Shown piece after piece: positions 43,223 through 51,258 of a DNA stretch of 64,000 nucleotides. The notes under the pieces were generated by a model, which was not told where the DNA came from, searched no databases, and was given only the letters and a program-made list of their open reading frames with translations. This stretch comes from Brevibacterium iodinum ATCC 49514 (GTDB lineage: Bacteria; Actinomycetota; Actinomycetes; Actinomycetales; Brevibacteriaceae), in contig NZ_FXYX01000009.1 in NCBI RefSeq assembly GCF_900169265.1, positions 50,560 through 114,559 on the forward strand. Reading direction: 5' to 3'. A program made the translations under genes and the position numbers. Numbering within the stretch: position 1 is the stretch's first letter; each line of letters begins with the position of its first letter.

Positions 43223-44011
43223 ATGGAGACGACAGTGCGGGCCGCAACGCGGGGACCTTTTCGCTTCGTCCGTCGGCTCTCGCGCTGGCAGATGGCGTTT
43301 CTGCTTCCGTGCGCTGCCATGGTGATCGCTCTGCTTCTCCACGTGGCGCAGTGGGTGACCTCCTGGATCTCGACCGCACTCGCCCAGGCACGCGGAGGCG
43401 TCGGCGCCTGTTCTGATCTCGTCACCGATTTCGGTGTCGATCCGGATGCAGTGGAAATCATCGATCGCGCCCCATTCGGATTCGTCTGCCAAGCCTCGAC
43501 CTACGACGGCGGTACGGCGATGATCGAACACTCCGGGGCCACCTCGGCGATGTTCATCACCTCGGCCGGGTTCGCGGCGCTCGGCTCCGCTGTGCTCCTC
43601 GGTGTGCTGCTTGCGTTCACGGTGACCCGACTGCTCGCTTCGGCCCGATCCCCTCGGGGTGACGGCGGCGTGGATCGATGGGCACTGCTGCTCATCGGGA
43701 TCGGGGTCTTCGTGCTCCCGCTGATGATGATCGGCCAGCACCTCCAGTGGTATGCGAAGTCGGACGGATTCGGGATCTGCCCGGAGTCCGTCAGCGGCAA
43801 CGATGTGCTCGGATTCTCCGTCACCGCCGACTATCTCCCGCCGAGCCTGACCTGCTCAGGCGATACCGTCACCGGCCAGGAGTTCTCCGTGACACAGTAC
43901 GGGTTCCCCTTCTACGGGTTCCTCGCCGGGCTGGTCGTGGCGGCGGTGGGGTTGGCCCTGCTCATCATCGTCAGGGTGCGGTCGCGGAGGCGTAAGGGCG
44001 CTGAGGTGTGA
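43223..44011 (+). CDS. Four-helix membrane protein of unknown family
   Basis: A 262-residue inner-membrane protein with helices near residues 24-45 (MAFLLPCAAMVIALLLHVA), 107-130 (TSAGFAALGSAVLLGVLLAF), 152-172 (WALLLIGIGVFVLPLMMIG) and 232-255 (GFLAGLVVAAVGLALLIIV). The two extracytoplasmic loops each have two Cys (GACSDL/FVCQAS and GICPES/LTCSG), which suggests disulfides. I do not recognise the family. It is transcribed alone, convergent with the frameshifted dehydrogenase. Confidence 0.75.
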   Translation: METTVRAATRGPFRFVRRLSRWQMAFLLPCAAMVIALLLHVAQWVTSWISTALAQARGGVGACSDLVTDFGVDPDAVEIIDRAPFGFVCQASTYDGGTAMIEHSGATSAMFITSAGFAALGSAVLLGVLLAFTVTRLLASARSPRGDGGVDRWALLLIGIGVFVLPLMMIGQHLQWYAKSDGFGICPESVSGNDVLGFSVTADYLPPSLTCSGDTVTGQEFSVTQYGFPFYGFLAGLVVAAVGLALLIIVRVRSRRRKGAEV

Positions 44012-44023
44012 GGTCGGATGCGC

Positions 44024-44973
44024 TCAGGCGATTAGTCCGACGGGTTCCTTGCCGTCGAGTACATCGATGACGGTTCGGGCTGCGGCGATGCCGGCGCGCT
44101 CTCTGGCTTCGACTGTCTGCCCGGCCAGGTGTGAGGTGATCCAGACGTTGTCGAAGTTCCGCAGCGGGTTGTCTTTCGACATCGGTTCGGTCTCGAGCAC
44201 ATCGAGGGCGGCACCGGCGATCTGGCCATGTTCGAGCGCGTCGACGAGAGCGGCCTCGTCGATGAGTGACCCGCGGGCGGTGTTGATGATGAACGCGGTG
44301 TCCTTCATCGCAGCGAGCCGGTCGGCGCCGATGATCGGGTGCCGGTCGCCCGAGCGTGGAGGGTGAGATAGTCGGCGGCCGCGACGACGGTGTCGACTTT
44401 GGCGAATTCGATGCTCGGGTCCGCCTTGGTATCCGGGTGGGAAGTGCCGACGATGACTTTCATGCCCAGAGCTGCACCTATTGCGGAGATTGCCTTCCCG
44501 CTGGGCCCGTATCCGATGACGCCGAGCGTCTTGCCTCGCAGTTCCGTGCCTGCAGTGCGGGGCCACTGACCTGCGTTGACGCCGTTGAAGACGTCGTTGA
44601 GACGTTTGGCGCAGTTGAGCATGAGAGCGAGCGCGAGCTCGGCAACGGCGTCGTGGTTGACACCGGGGGTGTTGGCCATGTGAATGCCGAACTCTTCGGC
44701 CGCGGCGATGTCGACGGAGTCGTATCCGACTCCGCTGCGCGCGAGGATCCGGAGGTCGGTCGCCTCGGAGAGCATGTCACGGGTGATCGGTTCGCTCGCA
44801 ACGATGGCACCGACGGCACCGACGGCACCTTTGAGGAGATTGCGCCGTTCATCCTCGGTGCGGGAACCGGCTGCCGGGGAGTAGACGGGGTCGAGTCCGT
44901 GTTCCCGCAGCAGCCGGTCGACGCCGTCGCCGGGGCCCAGGTAATCGGTGGTGATGACAATGCGCCGGCTCAT
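44024..44973 (-). pseudogene. D-2-hydroxyacid dehydrogenase (phosphoglycerate dehydrogenase-like), frameshifted
   Basis: From ATG 44973 the frame gives a D-isomer-specific dehydrogenase: VITTDYLGPGDGVDRLL, the catalytic Arg in LARSGVGYDSVD and the NAD loop GVIGYGPSGKAI. At YLTLHARATG it shifts, and the rest (HPIIGADRLAAMKDTAFIIN, INTARGSLIDEAAL, the Glu in ETEPMSKDN, the His in ITSHLAGQT) is in another frame ending at 44024. The break is at GCGACCGGCACCCG near 44350; loss of one copy of a 7-bp CGACCGG duplication would explain it. It may have acted in serine or hydroxyacid metabolism. It now lacks an intact frame. Confidence 0.82.
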
Positions 44974-44995
44974 GATGGTGAGCCTATCGCGTGCC

Positions 44996-46441
44996 TCACT
45001 TGAGTGCGCCGAGCACCTCGTTGAGCGCCTCGGTGGCGGAGGGGTGGGTGTAGATCGTGTCGCACAGCTCGGTCGCGGTGACGTCGTGGCGCATGGCGAG
45101 CGCCACGGTGTTGATGACCTCCTGCGAGTGCACGTGGACGAGCGCCGCGCCGAGGATGAGGTCCGTCTTCGCGTCGACGACGAACTTGACGATTCCGCGT
45201 GGGTCACCTTCGATCTTTGCCCGCGGTGCCGCGGCGATATCGGCCTGCAGCTTGGCGCCGACCTTGATCTCGTAGCCTTCGTCGCGAGCGGCCTTTTCGG
45301 TCAGGCCGACGCGGGCGACGGGCGGGGTGAGGAACATCGTGTAAGGCACGGACCCGCGGTCCTTCGTCGACCGTTTGCCCTCGCCGAGGAGCTGATCGGC
45401 GAGGATCCGGTTATCGTCCAGCGAGATGTAGGTGAACATCGGTCCACCGTTGACATCGCCGAACGCGTACACGCCTTCGGCGGAGCTGCGCAGGTACTCA
45501 TCGGTGACGATGAACCCGCGATCGTCGGTGTCGATGCCGGCCTTTTCCAATCCGAGCTCCGCGGTGGCGGGTTTGCGTCCGACGGCCAGGAGGACCGCCT
45601 CGGCGTCGATGGTCTTCGTCTCACCGTCGACCTCATAGGTCACGGTCGCGGCGTCAGCGCCGTCGTTGACTGCAGTGACGGAGGCGTCGTTGACGATGGT
45701 GACTCCGTCGTCGGCGAGGGCCTGGGCGACCACCTCGGCGACGTCATCGTCCTCGTTGGCCAGCGGGCGGGGCCCGCGGTCGAGGACGGTGACCTGCGAG
45801 CCGAAGTGGGCGAACATCGATCCGAATTCGAGTCCGATGTAGCCGCCGCCGACGATGACGAGGCGATTCGGGAACGGATCGACGTGCTGGAGGGATTCGG
45901 AGTCGTGGATGCGGCCGCCGAGCTGGGCGCCGTCGATGGGTGGGATGTTGGCGACGGATCCGGTGTTGACGACGATGGTGTCTGCGGTGATCGTCATGGT
46001 GTCGGCGCCGCCGGTGACGCGGATTTCGCGTTCGCCGGTGAACTCGGCGCGGCCGCCCACCAGCAGCACCGAGTCGAGGTCGGCGAGCATCGAGTGGTTC
46101 TTCTTCCGCATCGCGCCGGTCAGGGTGTCGCGGCGCTTGACGGCCTTGGCGAAGTATTCGTCGGTGTCGTCATCGGCGCGTTTGTTCTCAGCATCGTGGA
46201 CAAGGATCTTCGTGGGGATGCAGGCGATGTTGATACAGGAGCCGCCGATCATCATCTCCGACTGTTCGACGACGGCGACCTTCTTGCCGGCGCGAGCCAT
46301 GGTTCCGGCCAGGGTCTTGCCGCCCTTGCCCCAGCCGATGACGAGGAAGTCCACGTGCTCGGTGTGGTCGGATCCGGTGGGGGTGGAAGAGGGAGTGGCT
46401 TCGGTCGAGGTGTTCTGCTGTGTCACTGTCTCTGCGGTCAT
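44996..46441 (-). CDS. FAD-dependent pyridine nucleotide-disulfide oxidoreductase (MerA/RclA-like)
   Basis: A 481-residue flavoprotein disulfide reductase. The FAD motif is VIGWGKGGKTLAG, a variant of GxGxxG, and the redox disulfide is Cys69/Cys74 in GGSCINIACIPTK. The NAD motif is IVGGGYIGLEFG, and the C-terminal dimer interface has VHVHSQEVIN and THPSATEALNE. There is no N-terminal metal-binding domain and no C-terminal Cys pair, so it is not a mercuric reductase. RclA-type reductases of hypochlorous acid stress are close relatives. ATG 46441 has AGAGGA six bases upstream; 30 extra bases upstream are possible. A long palindromic repeat lies just upstream. Confidence 0.9.
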   Translation of the reverse strand: MTAETVTQQNTSTEATPSSTPTGSDHTEHVDFLVIGWGKGGKTLAGTMARAGKKVAVVEQSEMMIGGSCINIACIPTKILVHDAENKRADDDTDEYFAKAVKRRDTLTGAMRKKNHSMLADLDSVLLVGGRAEFTGEREIRVTGGADTMTITADTIVVNTGSVANIPPIDGAQLGGRIHDSESLQHVDPFPNRLVIVGGGYIGLEFGSMFAHFGSQVTVLDRGPRPLANEDDDVAEVVAQALADDGVTIVNDASVTAVNDGADAATVTYEVDGETKTIDAEAVLLAVGRKPATAELGLEKAGIDTDDRGFIVTDEYLRSSAEGVYAFGDVNGGPMFTYISLDDNRILADQLLGEGKRSTKDRGSVPYTMFLTPPVARVGLTEKAARDEGYEIKVGAKLQADIAAAPRAKIEGDPRGIVKFVVDAKTDLILGAALVHVHSQEVINTVALAMRHDVTATELCDTIYTHPSATEALNEVLGALK

Positions 46442-46481
46442 GCACTGTCCTCTCGAGTCGGTGTCTGTCACTGTACCCGCC

Positions 46482-46553
46482 CCTTATTACTACGTGACGG
46501 CGGCTCAGCAACCTGGCGCCAGGTTGCTGGGCCGCCGTCGGGTAGCAATTAGG
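46482..46553. repeat. Long palindromic repeat, copy A
   Basis: The 33-base arms 46482-46514 and 46521-46553 flank a GGCGCC centre (46515-46520). The arms contain CAGCAACCT/AGGTTGCTG and GACGGCGG/CCGCCGTC and pair apart from a few mismatches. The core repeats at 63703-63752. It covers the stop codon (TAA, 46549-46551) of the HpcH aldolase gene, and so may also act as a terminator. Confidence 0.8.
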
Positions 46554-47307
46554 AGCGGGCTGCGCCCAGGTCCTCGCGGAAGGCTCGGCCAGCGGCACCC
46601 AAGTCGCCGCATGAGGTGATGAAGCGGAAGCCCTGCTCCTTGCGCAGCTTCGCCTCCTCGCCATCGCCGCAGTGGATTCCCGGAACCACCCCGGCAGCGT
46701 CGGCGGCCGTGCGGATCCGCACGAGCGCCTCGGCGTGAGCCTCGTTGTGCTGCCCGGGCAGGGCACCGACGGCGAACGCGAGATCCGACGGACCGACGTA
46801 CACCCCGTCGATTCCCGGTACGGCGCAGATGTCCTCGACCGCGGACAGCCCTTCCTCGTTCTCGATCATGACGAACAGCAGCGGCCGCTCATCCCGAGTG
46901 TCCTGCACGGCGTTGTGCATGATCTCGGCGGTCGGTCCCCACGAACGATCCCTTCCCCGCGAAGGATAGTCGAGCGCGGCCACCGCGGCCCGTGCCTCCT
47001 CGACCGAGGACACAAGCGGGACGATGATCGCCTCGACTCCGGCGTCGGCGAGCGCACCGATCTCCGTGAATCGGTTCGCCGCGACCCGGGCGGTCACGAG
47101 CGCGTCCCCGCTGGCGCGCACGGCATCGGTCAGCCGCAGGACGTCGGTGGGGCGGACAAGACCGTGCTGCAGGTCGAGGCAGACATAGTCGAACCCGGCC
47201 GCCGACCCGATCTTCGCGAGCTCCGGACTCGTCGACATCATCCACAGTCCGTTGTAGATCTCCCCCGCGCGCAGGCGAGCCCGATGATTTTCAATCGCAG
47301 CAGTCAT
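46549..47307 (-). CDS. HpcH/HpaI aldolase (class II, metal-dependent)
   Basis: A 252-residue aldolase of the 4-hydroxy-2-oxoheptanedioate / 2-keto-3-deoxy acid aldolase family. Catalytic and metal residues lie in CLDLQHGLVRP (the His), VARVAANRFTEIG (the Arg), FVMIENEEGLSAVEDI (Glu) and YVGPSDLAFAVG (Asp). It cleaves 4-hydroxy-2-oxoacids to pyruvate and an aldehyde. ATG 47307 is followed by the typical MTAAIENHRARL. The stop codon lies inside the long palindrome. Its physiological substrate is unknown and no pathway partner is adjacent. Confidence 0.9.
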   Translation of the reverse strand: MTAAIENHRARLRAGEIYNGLWMMSTSPELAKIGSAAGFDYVCLDLQHGLVRPTDVLRLTDAVRASGDALVTARVAANRFTEIGALADAGVEAIIVPLVSSVEEARAAVAALDYPSRGRDRSWGPTAEIMHNAVQDTRDERPLLFVMIENEEGLSAVEDICAVPGIDGVYVGPSDLAFAVGALPGQHNEAHAEALVRIRTAADAAGVVPGIHCGDGEEAKLRKEQGFRFITSCGDLGAAGRAFREDLGAARS

Positions 47308-47522
47308 GTACGCATCGAATCACGGAACCCCGCTTGGCCACCAGAGGTGCCCGATATCCGGATGAACCTCGCCGAGGCGGCCCACCCTCGCGTATGGATC
47401 ATCGATCTCATCGCCAAGGCGGCCCTGTCTTCCCGTACTACCAGGAATCGTCCCGTACGAAACGTCGTCCCTCCTCGGCGAATGGACGATGCGGGCGAGT
47501 CTGCAGCCGTCCTCGAGAAGCG
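47308..47522. other. Intergenic stretch, no gene recognised
   Basis: The 215-bp gap between the aldolase start and the DHFR-like gene stop has no credible gene. It contains a copy of the dispersed 10-mer at 47371-47380 (AACCTCGCCGAGGCGGCCCA) and presumably the aldolase promoter. Confidence 0.5.
47371..47380 (+). repeat. GCCGAGGCGG dispersed 10-mer, intergenic copy
   Basis: A non-coding copy of the 10-mer in the consensus context ACCTCGCCGAGGCGGCCCA. Confidence 0.7.
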
Positions 47523-48083
47523 TCACTCTGTCGGGCTGTCCTCAAGGAGCGGGCCGATGACGCGGTGGCGGGCGATGACGAAGGGATCGCTGCGTCCGAC
47601 GTCGAGGAGTTCGAGGTCGAGGCGACGCGGCATCAGTGGCCGGCCTCTGCCGAGGACGACCGGTGCGGTCCAGGTGATGATCTCGTCGAGAAGTCCCTCG
47701 TCGGCGAACTGTCCGGCGAGGTCGCCGCCGCCCATCACCCACAGATCGCGGTCGCCCGTGACGGTGCACATTTCGAAGTAGTGGTCGGAGACCGAGCCCT
47801 TCGCGAACCGGATATCGGGGGTCTTCCCGTCCTTCCCAGCTTCGGGCAGGCCGAGCTTCCGGTGGGTCATCACCCAGGCGGGAACCTCATAGGGCCACGG
47901 CCCGTCGAGATTGCGCAGCACCCACTCATACGTCGTCGCGCCCATGACGATCGCTCCGACTCCGTCGATGAACCCGTCATCCGGTGGCTCTTCGGTCTGG
48001 CGCAGCAGCCATTCGAGTGAGTCGTTCGGGTCGGCGATGAACCCGTCGAGCGTGGTCGCGGTGTAATAGACGGTACGTGCCAC
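47523..48083 (-). CDS. Dihydrofolate reductase family protein (RibD C-terminal-like)
   Basis: A 186-residue reductase of the DHFR-like RibD_C group. It begins RTVYYTATTLDGFIADPND and contains GAIVMGATTYEWVL, the NADPH phosphate-binding GDRDLWVMGGGDLAGQFAD and DEIITWTAPVVLGRGRPLM. Single-domain members are not true DHFRs and their substrates are mostly unknown. It is transcribed alone. A truncated relative of the same superfamily lies at 57582-57836. Confidence 0.88.
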   Translation of the reverse strand: MARTVYYTATTLDGFIADPNDSLEWLLRQTEEPPDDGFIDGVGAIVMGATTYEWVLRNLDGPWPYEVPAWVMTHRKLGLPEAGKDGKTPDIRFAKGSVSDHYFEMCTVTGDRDLWVMGGGDLAGQFADEGLLDEIITWTAPVVLGRGRPLMPRRLDLELLDVGRSDPFVIARHRVIGPLLEDSPTE

Positions 48084-48210
48084 GGGCAGTCTCCTCCTGA
48101 GTCGGTCTCCCTTTCATCCTATTGCGATAAGGCTCTCTCACAGCAGATCGACGTCGATTCCGTCAACAGACAGAACCGACGCCGATCGATGCGACGGCAT
48201 CCTGCCGCCC

Positions 48211-49814
48211 CTATACCTCCCCGGTCCGCAGCGCCTCGGCGATGTACTCGGCCTGCCGGATCGCGAGCGCCACGATCGTCAGTGTCGGATTCGCCGCGGC
48301 GCCGGTGGTGAAGACCGATCCGTCGGAGATGAAGAGGTTCTTCACGTCATGGGTGCGGCCCCATTTGTCGACGACGCCGTCTTCGGGACGTTCGCTCATC
48401 CGCGCGGTGCCGAGGTTGTGCGTCGACGGATAGGGCGGAGTGTGGTGGGAGGTCTGCGCTCCGACCGCCTCGTAGACTCTCTGACCTGCGGCGTAGGCGT
48501 GTTCGCGCATCGCCAGGTCATTGGCGTGATCGTCATAGTGGACGTTCGGCACGGGCAGACCGTTCGTGTCCTTGACCGTCGTATTCAACGTCACCCGGTT
48601 GCCCTCCTGCGGCATGTCCTCGCCGACGATCCACATTCCCGCGGTGTTGAGGTACCGGTCGAGCAGCGCCGCGAAGTCCGGCCCCCAGCCGCCGGGCTCG
48701 ACGAAGGAGGCCATGAATACCGGGCCCAGCGAGATCGTCTCCATGTAGTAGCCGCCGGAGAATCCGCGGTCGGGGTCATGGATCGACTCGTCGGCGATGA
48801 CGCCGGCCATCGTCTCCCCGCGATACATCCGCACCGGCTTGTCGAAGTGGCCCCAGACGGTGCCGGTCAAGTGGCGCATATAGTTCCGGCCCACATGTCC
48901 GGACGAGTTCGCCAACCCATCGGGGAAGGACGGTGTGCCGGAGAGGAGGAGCAGCCTCGGCGTCTCGATCGAGTTGCCGGCCACGCACACGATCTTCGCG
49001 GCCTGCCGGTGGAGGTTGCCGTCCTTGTCGAGGTAGAGCACGGCGTCGGCGCGGCCGGCCGCATCGTGGGTGATCTGCACGGCCTGGGACTCTGGTCGCA
49101 GATCAAGCAGCCCGGTGTCCGCGGCCCGCGGCAGCTCTCTGACCAGGGTCGACCATTTGGATTTGTTCTTATCGCCTTGGAAGTTGAAGCCGTCCTGGAT
49201 GGAGGCGGGGCGGCCGTCGTACTCTTCGGCGTTCGTGGCGTACGGGCCGGTGGCGTAGAACTTATAGCCGACCTGCTTCGCCCCTCCCGCGAAGACCTTG
49301 TAGTTGTTGTTCGCCGGCAGCGGCTTCCGGCCGTGGACATGGGTCGAGCCCATCGCCTTCTCGGCCCGGTCGTAGTACGGGGCCAGCTCCTCGAGCGTGA
49401 TCGGCCAATCGAGCAGGTTGGCGCCATCGACGCGACCGTAGACGCTGCGGGCTTTGAACTCATGAGCCTTGAAACGTGGGGTCGCGCCCGACCAGTGGGT
49501 CGTCGTTCCGCCCACGGCCTTGACGATCCAGGCCGGCAGGTTCGGGAAGTCGCGGGCGATCCGCCACGATCCGGTCGTCGTCCTGGGATCGAGCCATGCC
49601 ATCTGGTTGAAGGCTTCCCATTCGTTGTTGACGTAGTCTTCGTTGCGCAGGTAGGGCCCGGCTTCGAGGACGACGACGGGGATGCCCTTCGCGGTGAGTT
49701 CGTAGGCCAGGGTTCCGCCGCCGGCGCCGGAGCCGACGATGACGACGGCCTCCTCGTCCGGGTCGATGCTGAAACCTGTCGCGCTGCGACCTGCGTTCTG
49801 GTCCTGCCCTGCAT
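48211..49814 (-). CDS. GMC-family oxidoreductase, 5' end unresolved
   Basis: A FAD-dependent alcohol/sugar oxidoreductase of about 520 residues. The dinucleotide motif AVVIVGSGAGGGTLAYELTA is followed by VVVLEAGPYL, AVGGTTTHWSGATPRF, HNLGTARMS and the C-terminal NPTLTIVALAIRQAEYIAEA. The FAD motif is encoded from about 49740, and no ATG, GTG or TTG lies in that frame upstream. The ATG at 49814 is in another frame, so a one-base shift between 49770 and 49814 or a non-standard start is implied. It resembles the large subunit of gluconate-dehydrogenase-type membrane complexes but lacks a neighbouring small subunit or cytochrome. Confidence 0.8.
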
Positions 49815-49958
49815 TCTGACAGCGACCCCGAAGATCATCTCCCGTCAGATCGACGGCGACGATTGGGATGCGATGGGCGAGCTGCAGATCGACTGATCCC
49901 TCCCCCGAGGTGGTCGTCCCCTTCCGGGACGGCTGACCTCGATCGAGTGCTCAGCCTC

Positions 49959-49968
49959 GCCGAGGTGG
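49959..49968 (+). repeat. GCCGAGGTGG dispersed 10-mer, intergenic copy
   Basis: A non-coding copy in CAGCCTCGCCGAGGTGGCCG, upstream of the GMC gene and 100 bp before the HTH-nucleotidyltransferase gene. Confidence 0.65.
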
Positions 49969-50025
49969 CCGCGCGGGCCCGCTGATCCGTTCAGCGGGCC
50001 CGCGTGCTGCGTTGAAAGCGCCCAC

Positions 50026-50087
50026 CAGCTTGGTGAAACTGCACTGGCTTGGTCCCTGCACCGAGCTTGTGCGCTTTCACCAAGCTG
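50026..50087. promoter_or_regulatory. 13-bp inverted repeat before the HTH-nucleotidyltransferase gene
   Basis: CAGCTTGGTGAAA (50026-50038) and TTTCACCAAGCTG (50075-50087) form a perfect 13-bp inverted repeat 36 bases apart. Degenerate half-site copies (GGCTTGGT, CGAGCTTGTG) lie between them. It overlaps the start of the HTH-nucleotidyltransferase gene and is a likely autoregulatory site. Confidence 0.6.
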
Positions 50088-50506
50088 AAGATTCGACGAG
50101 GCCGCTCCGCGCCATGCTCGCCACCGGGTTGAGTCAGCAGCAGACCGCCAGAGAACTCGGAATCTCGCAGCCTGCGGTGAGTCAGCAGCTCAAGTTCGCT
50201 CCTGATCCTGGCCAGATCCACCCGGAGCTCCTCTTGGAAGCGGCAGTTCCGATTCTGACGAAACTCGCCGCGGATCACGGTTATGAGAATCTGGCTGTGT
50301 TCGGCTCTGCGGCTCGCCGCGAAGCTTGCATGGACTCTGACATCGACCTGATCGTGAACTCGCCAGAAGGCACTTCGTCGGTCGACTTCATCCGCTTCAA
50401 ACAACTCATTGAGAAGGTCTTCGGCAGAGATATCGACTTGGTCGATTTCGGCGGTTCGAAGCCGGGACTAGACGATGACATCCGCCGAGAAGCGGTCTCA
50501 CTGTGA
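50069..50506 (+). CDS. HTH-nucleotidyltransferase fusion (MNT/MntA-like antitoxin)
   Basis: A 145-residue protein. Residues ~12-42 are a helix-turn-helix (LSQQQTARELGISQPAVSQQ). Residues ~60-145 form a minimal nucleotidyltransferase with FGSAARREACMDSDIDLI, giving Gly79-Ser80 and Asp91/Asp93 for metal and nucleotide. This is the MntA type that AMPylates and so neutralises HepT (HEPN) RNase toxins. GTG 50069 is chosen by similarity; TTG 50012, GTG 50033 and ATG 50114 are in frame. Its stop overlaps the ATG of a 14-codon stub that resembles the N-terminus of a DUF86/HepT toxin, so the partner seems lost. Confidence 0.75.
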   Translation: MRFHQAEDSTRPLRAMLATGLSQQQTARELGISQPAVSQQLKFAPDPGQIHPELLLEAAVPILTKLAADHGYENLAVFGSAARREACMDSDIDLIVNSPEGTSSVDFIRFKQLIEKVFGRDIDLVDFGGSKPGLDDDIRREAVSL

Positions 50507-50550
50507 TGGATCGCGGAATTGCGAAGGAGCTTCTGCGTCAGCCTCCTTGA
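50506..50550 (+). pseudogene. Stub of HepT-like (DUF86) toxin gene
   Basis: An ATG overlaps the antitoxin stop (TGATG) and encodes MDRGIAKELLRQ before leaving the family and stopping at 50548-50550. HepT/DUF86 toxins in the same gene order typically begin MDRxxAKELLxIR, from memory. The sequence then runs into the 3' end of the convergent FMN reductase gene, so the toxin has been cut off after about 11 codons. Confidence 0.5.
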
Positions 50551-51041
50551 GGCAGGTACGCCTTCTCAGACTCGAGCCAGTCGTCGAGGATCGTGGCGCG
50601 GTCGTCGAACTTCGCTGTCGGGAACGCGAGCCCCTTGGTCGGAACGCTGGCGCCGAGTTCGACGAGCAGCGGCCGCAGGGTCGTCTCCACAGCAAGAGTG
50701 TGGGCGGGCGAGCCGATGGTGAACACCGGGATAGCGATGAGTCCGTGCAGACCGTTCGCGTCATAGCGGTCGAGGAAGGCTTTGAGCAGCCCGGTGTAGC
50801 TGGCTTTGTAGGTCGGCGTGGCGATGACCGCGAAGTCGGCGGTGGCCAGGCGTTCGGTGAGTGTGTCGAGCCGATCGGACTTCCACTCGAAGATCTCGTT
50901 GGTCACCTCGGCGAGTTCGATGGTCTCATCGATCTCGGATCCGGTGTGTTCGGCGATCTTGGCGGCAAGGTCCTCCGCCACCTGCCGGGTTCGCGAGTTC
51001 GGGCTCGGGTTGCCGACGACGACGGCGATGCGAGTGGTCAT
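50538..51041 (-). CDS. NADPH-dependent FMN reductase
   Basis: A 167-residue flavodoxin-fold reductase. The FMN phosphate loop is VVGNPSPNSRTRQVAEDL, the second loop is VIATPTYKASYTGLLKAFLD, and IAIPVFTIGSPAH follows. This matches the MsuE/SsuE-type reductases that supply FMNH2 to monooxygenases. ATG 51041 follows AGGAAGAGG. It is transcribed alone. Its last codons overlap the toxin stub on the other strand. Confidence 0.9.
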   Translation of the reverse strand: MTTRIAVVVGNPSPNSRTRQVAEDLAAKIAEHTGSEIDETIELAEVTNEIFEWKSDRLDTLTERLATADFAVIATPTYKASYTGLLKAFLDRYDANGLHGLIAIPVFTIGSPAHTLAVETTLRPLLVELGASVPTKGLAFPTAKFDDRATILDDWLESEKAYLPQGG

Positions 51042-51182
51042 ATGGGGTCCTCTTCCTATTCTTGGCCTGCGCTCAACGATAGGCCGAAAGGAAACCGCAG
51101 AGACGGACGTCTGACACACGCCTTCATCCCCGACGCTGCACCACCACACATCGCTGCAGCGACTTCACCGTCCTTGGGTGGG

Positions 51183-51223
51183 CGTTCTGGTCACGCATTT
51201 CTCAACAGAACGTGACCAGAACG
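51183..51223 (-). terminator. Perfect 13-bp hairpin after the IclR gene
   Basis: CGTTCTGGTCACG (51183-51195) pairs perfectly with CGTGACCAGAACG (51211-51223) across a 15-nt loop. It lies 36 bases beyond the IclR stop and is the likely end of the TctABC/IclR transcript. There is no U-run, so an operator for the downstream FMN reductase is an alternative. Confidence 0.5.
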
Positions 51224-51258
51224 ACCACCTAGTGACGGAAAGGGTGAAGCGGACCGCC

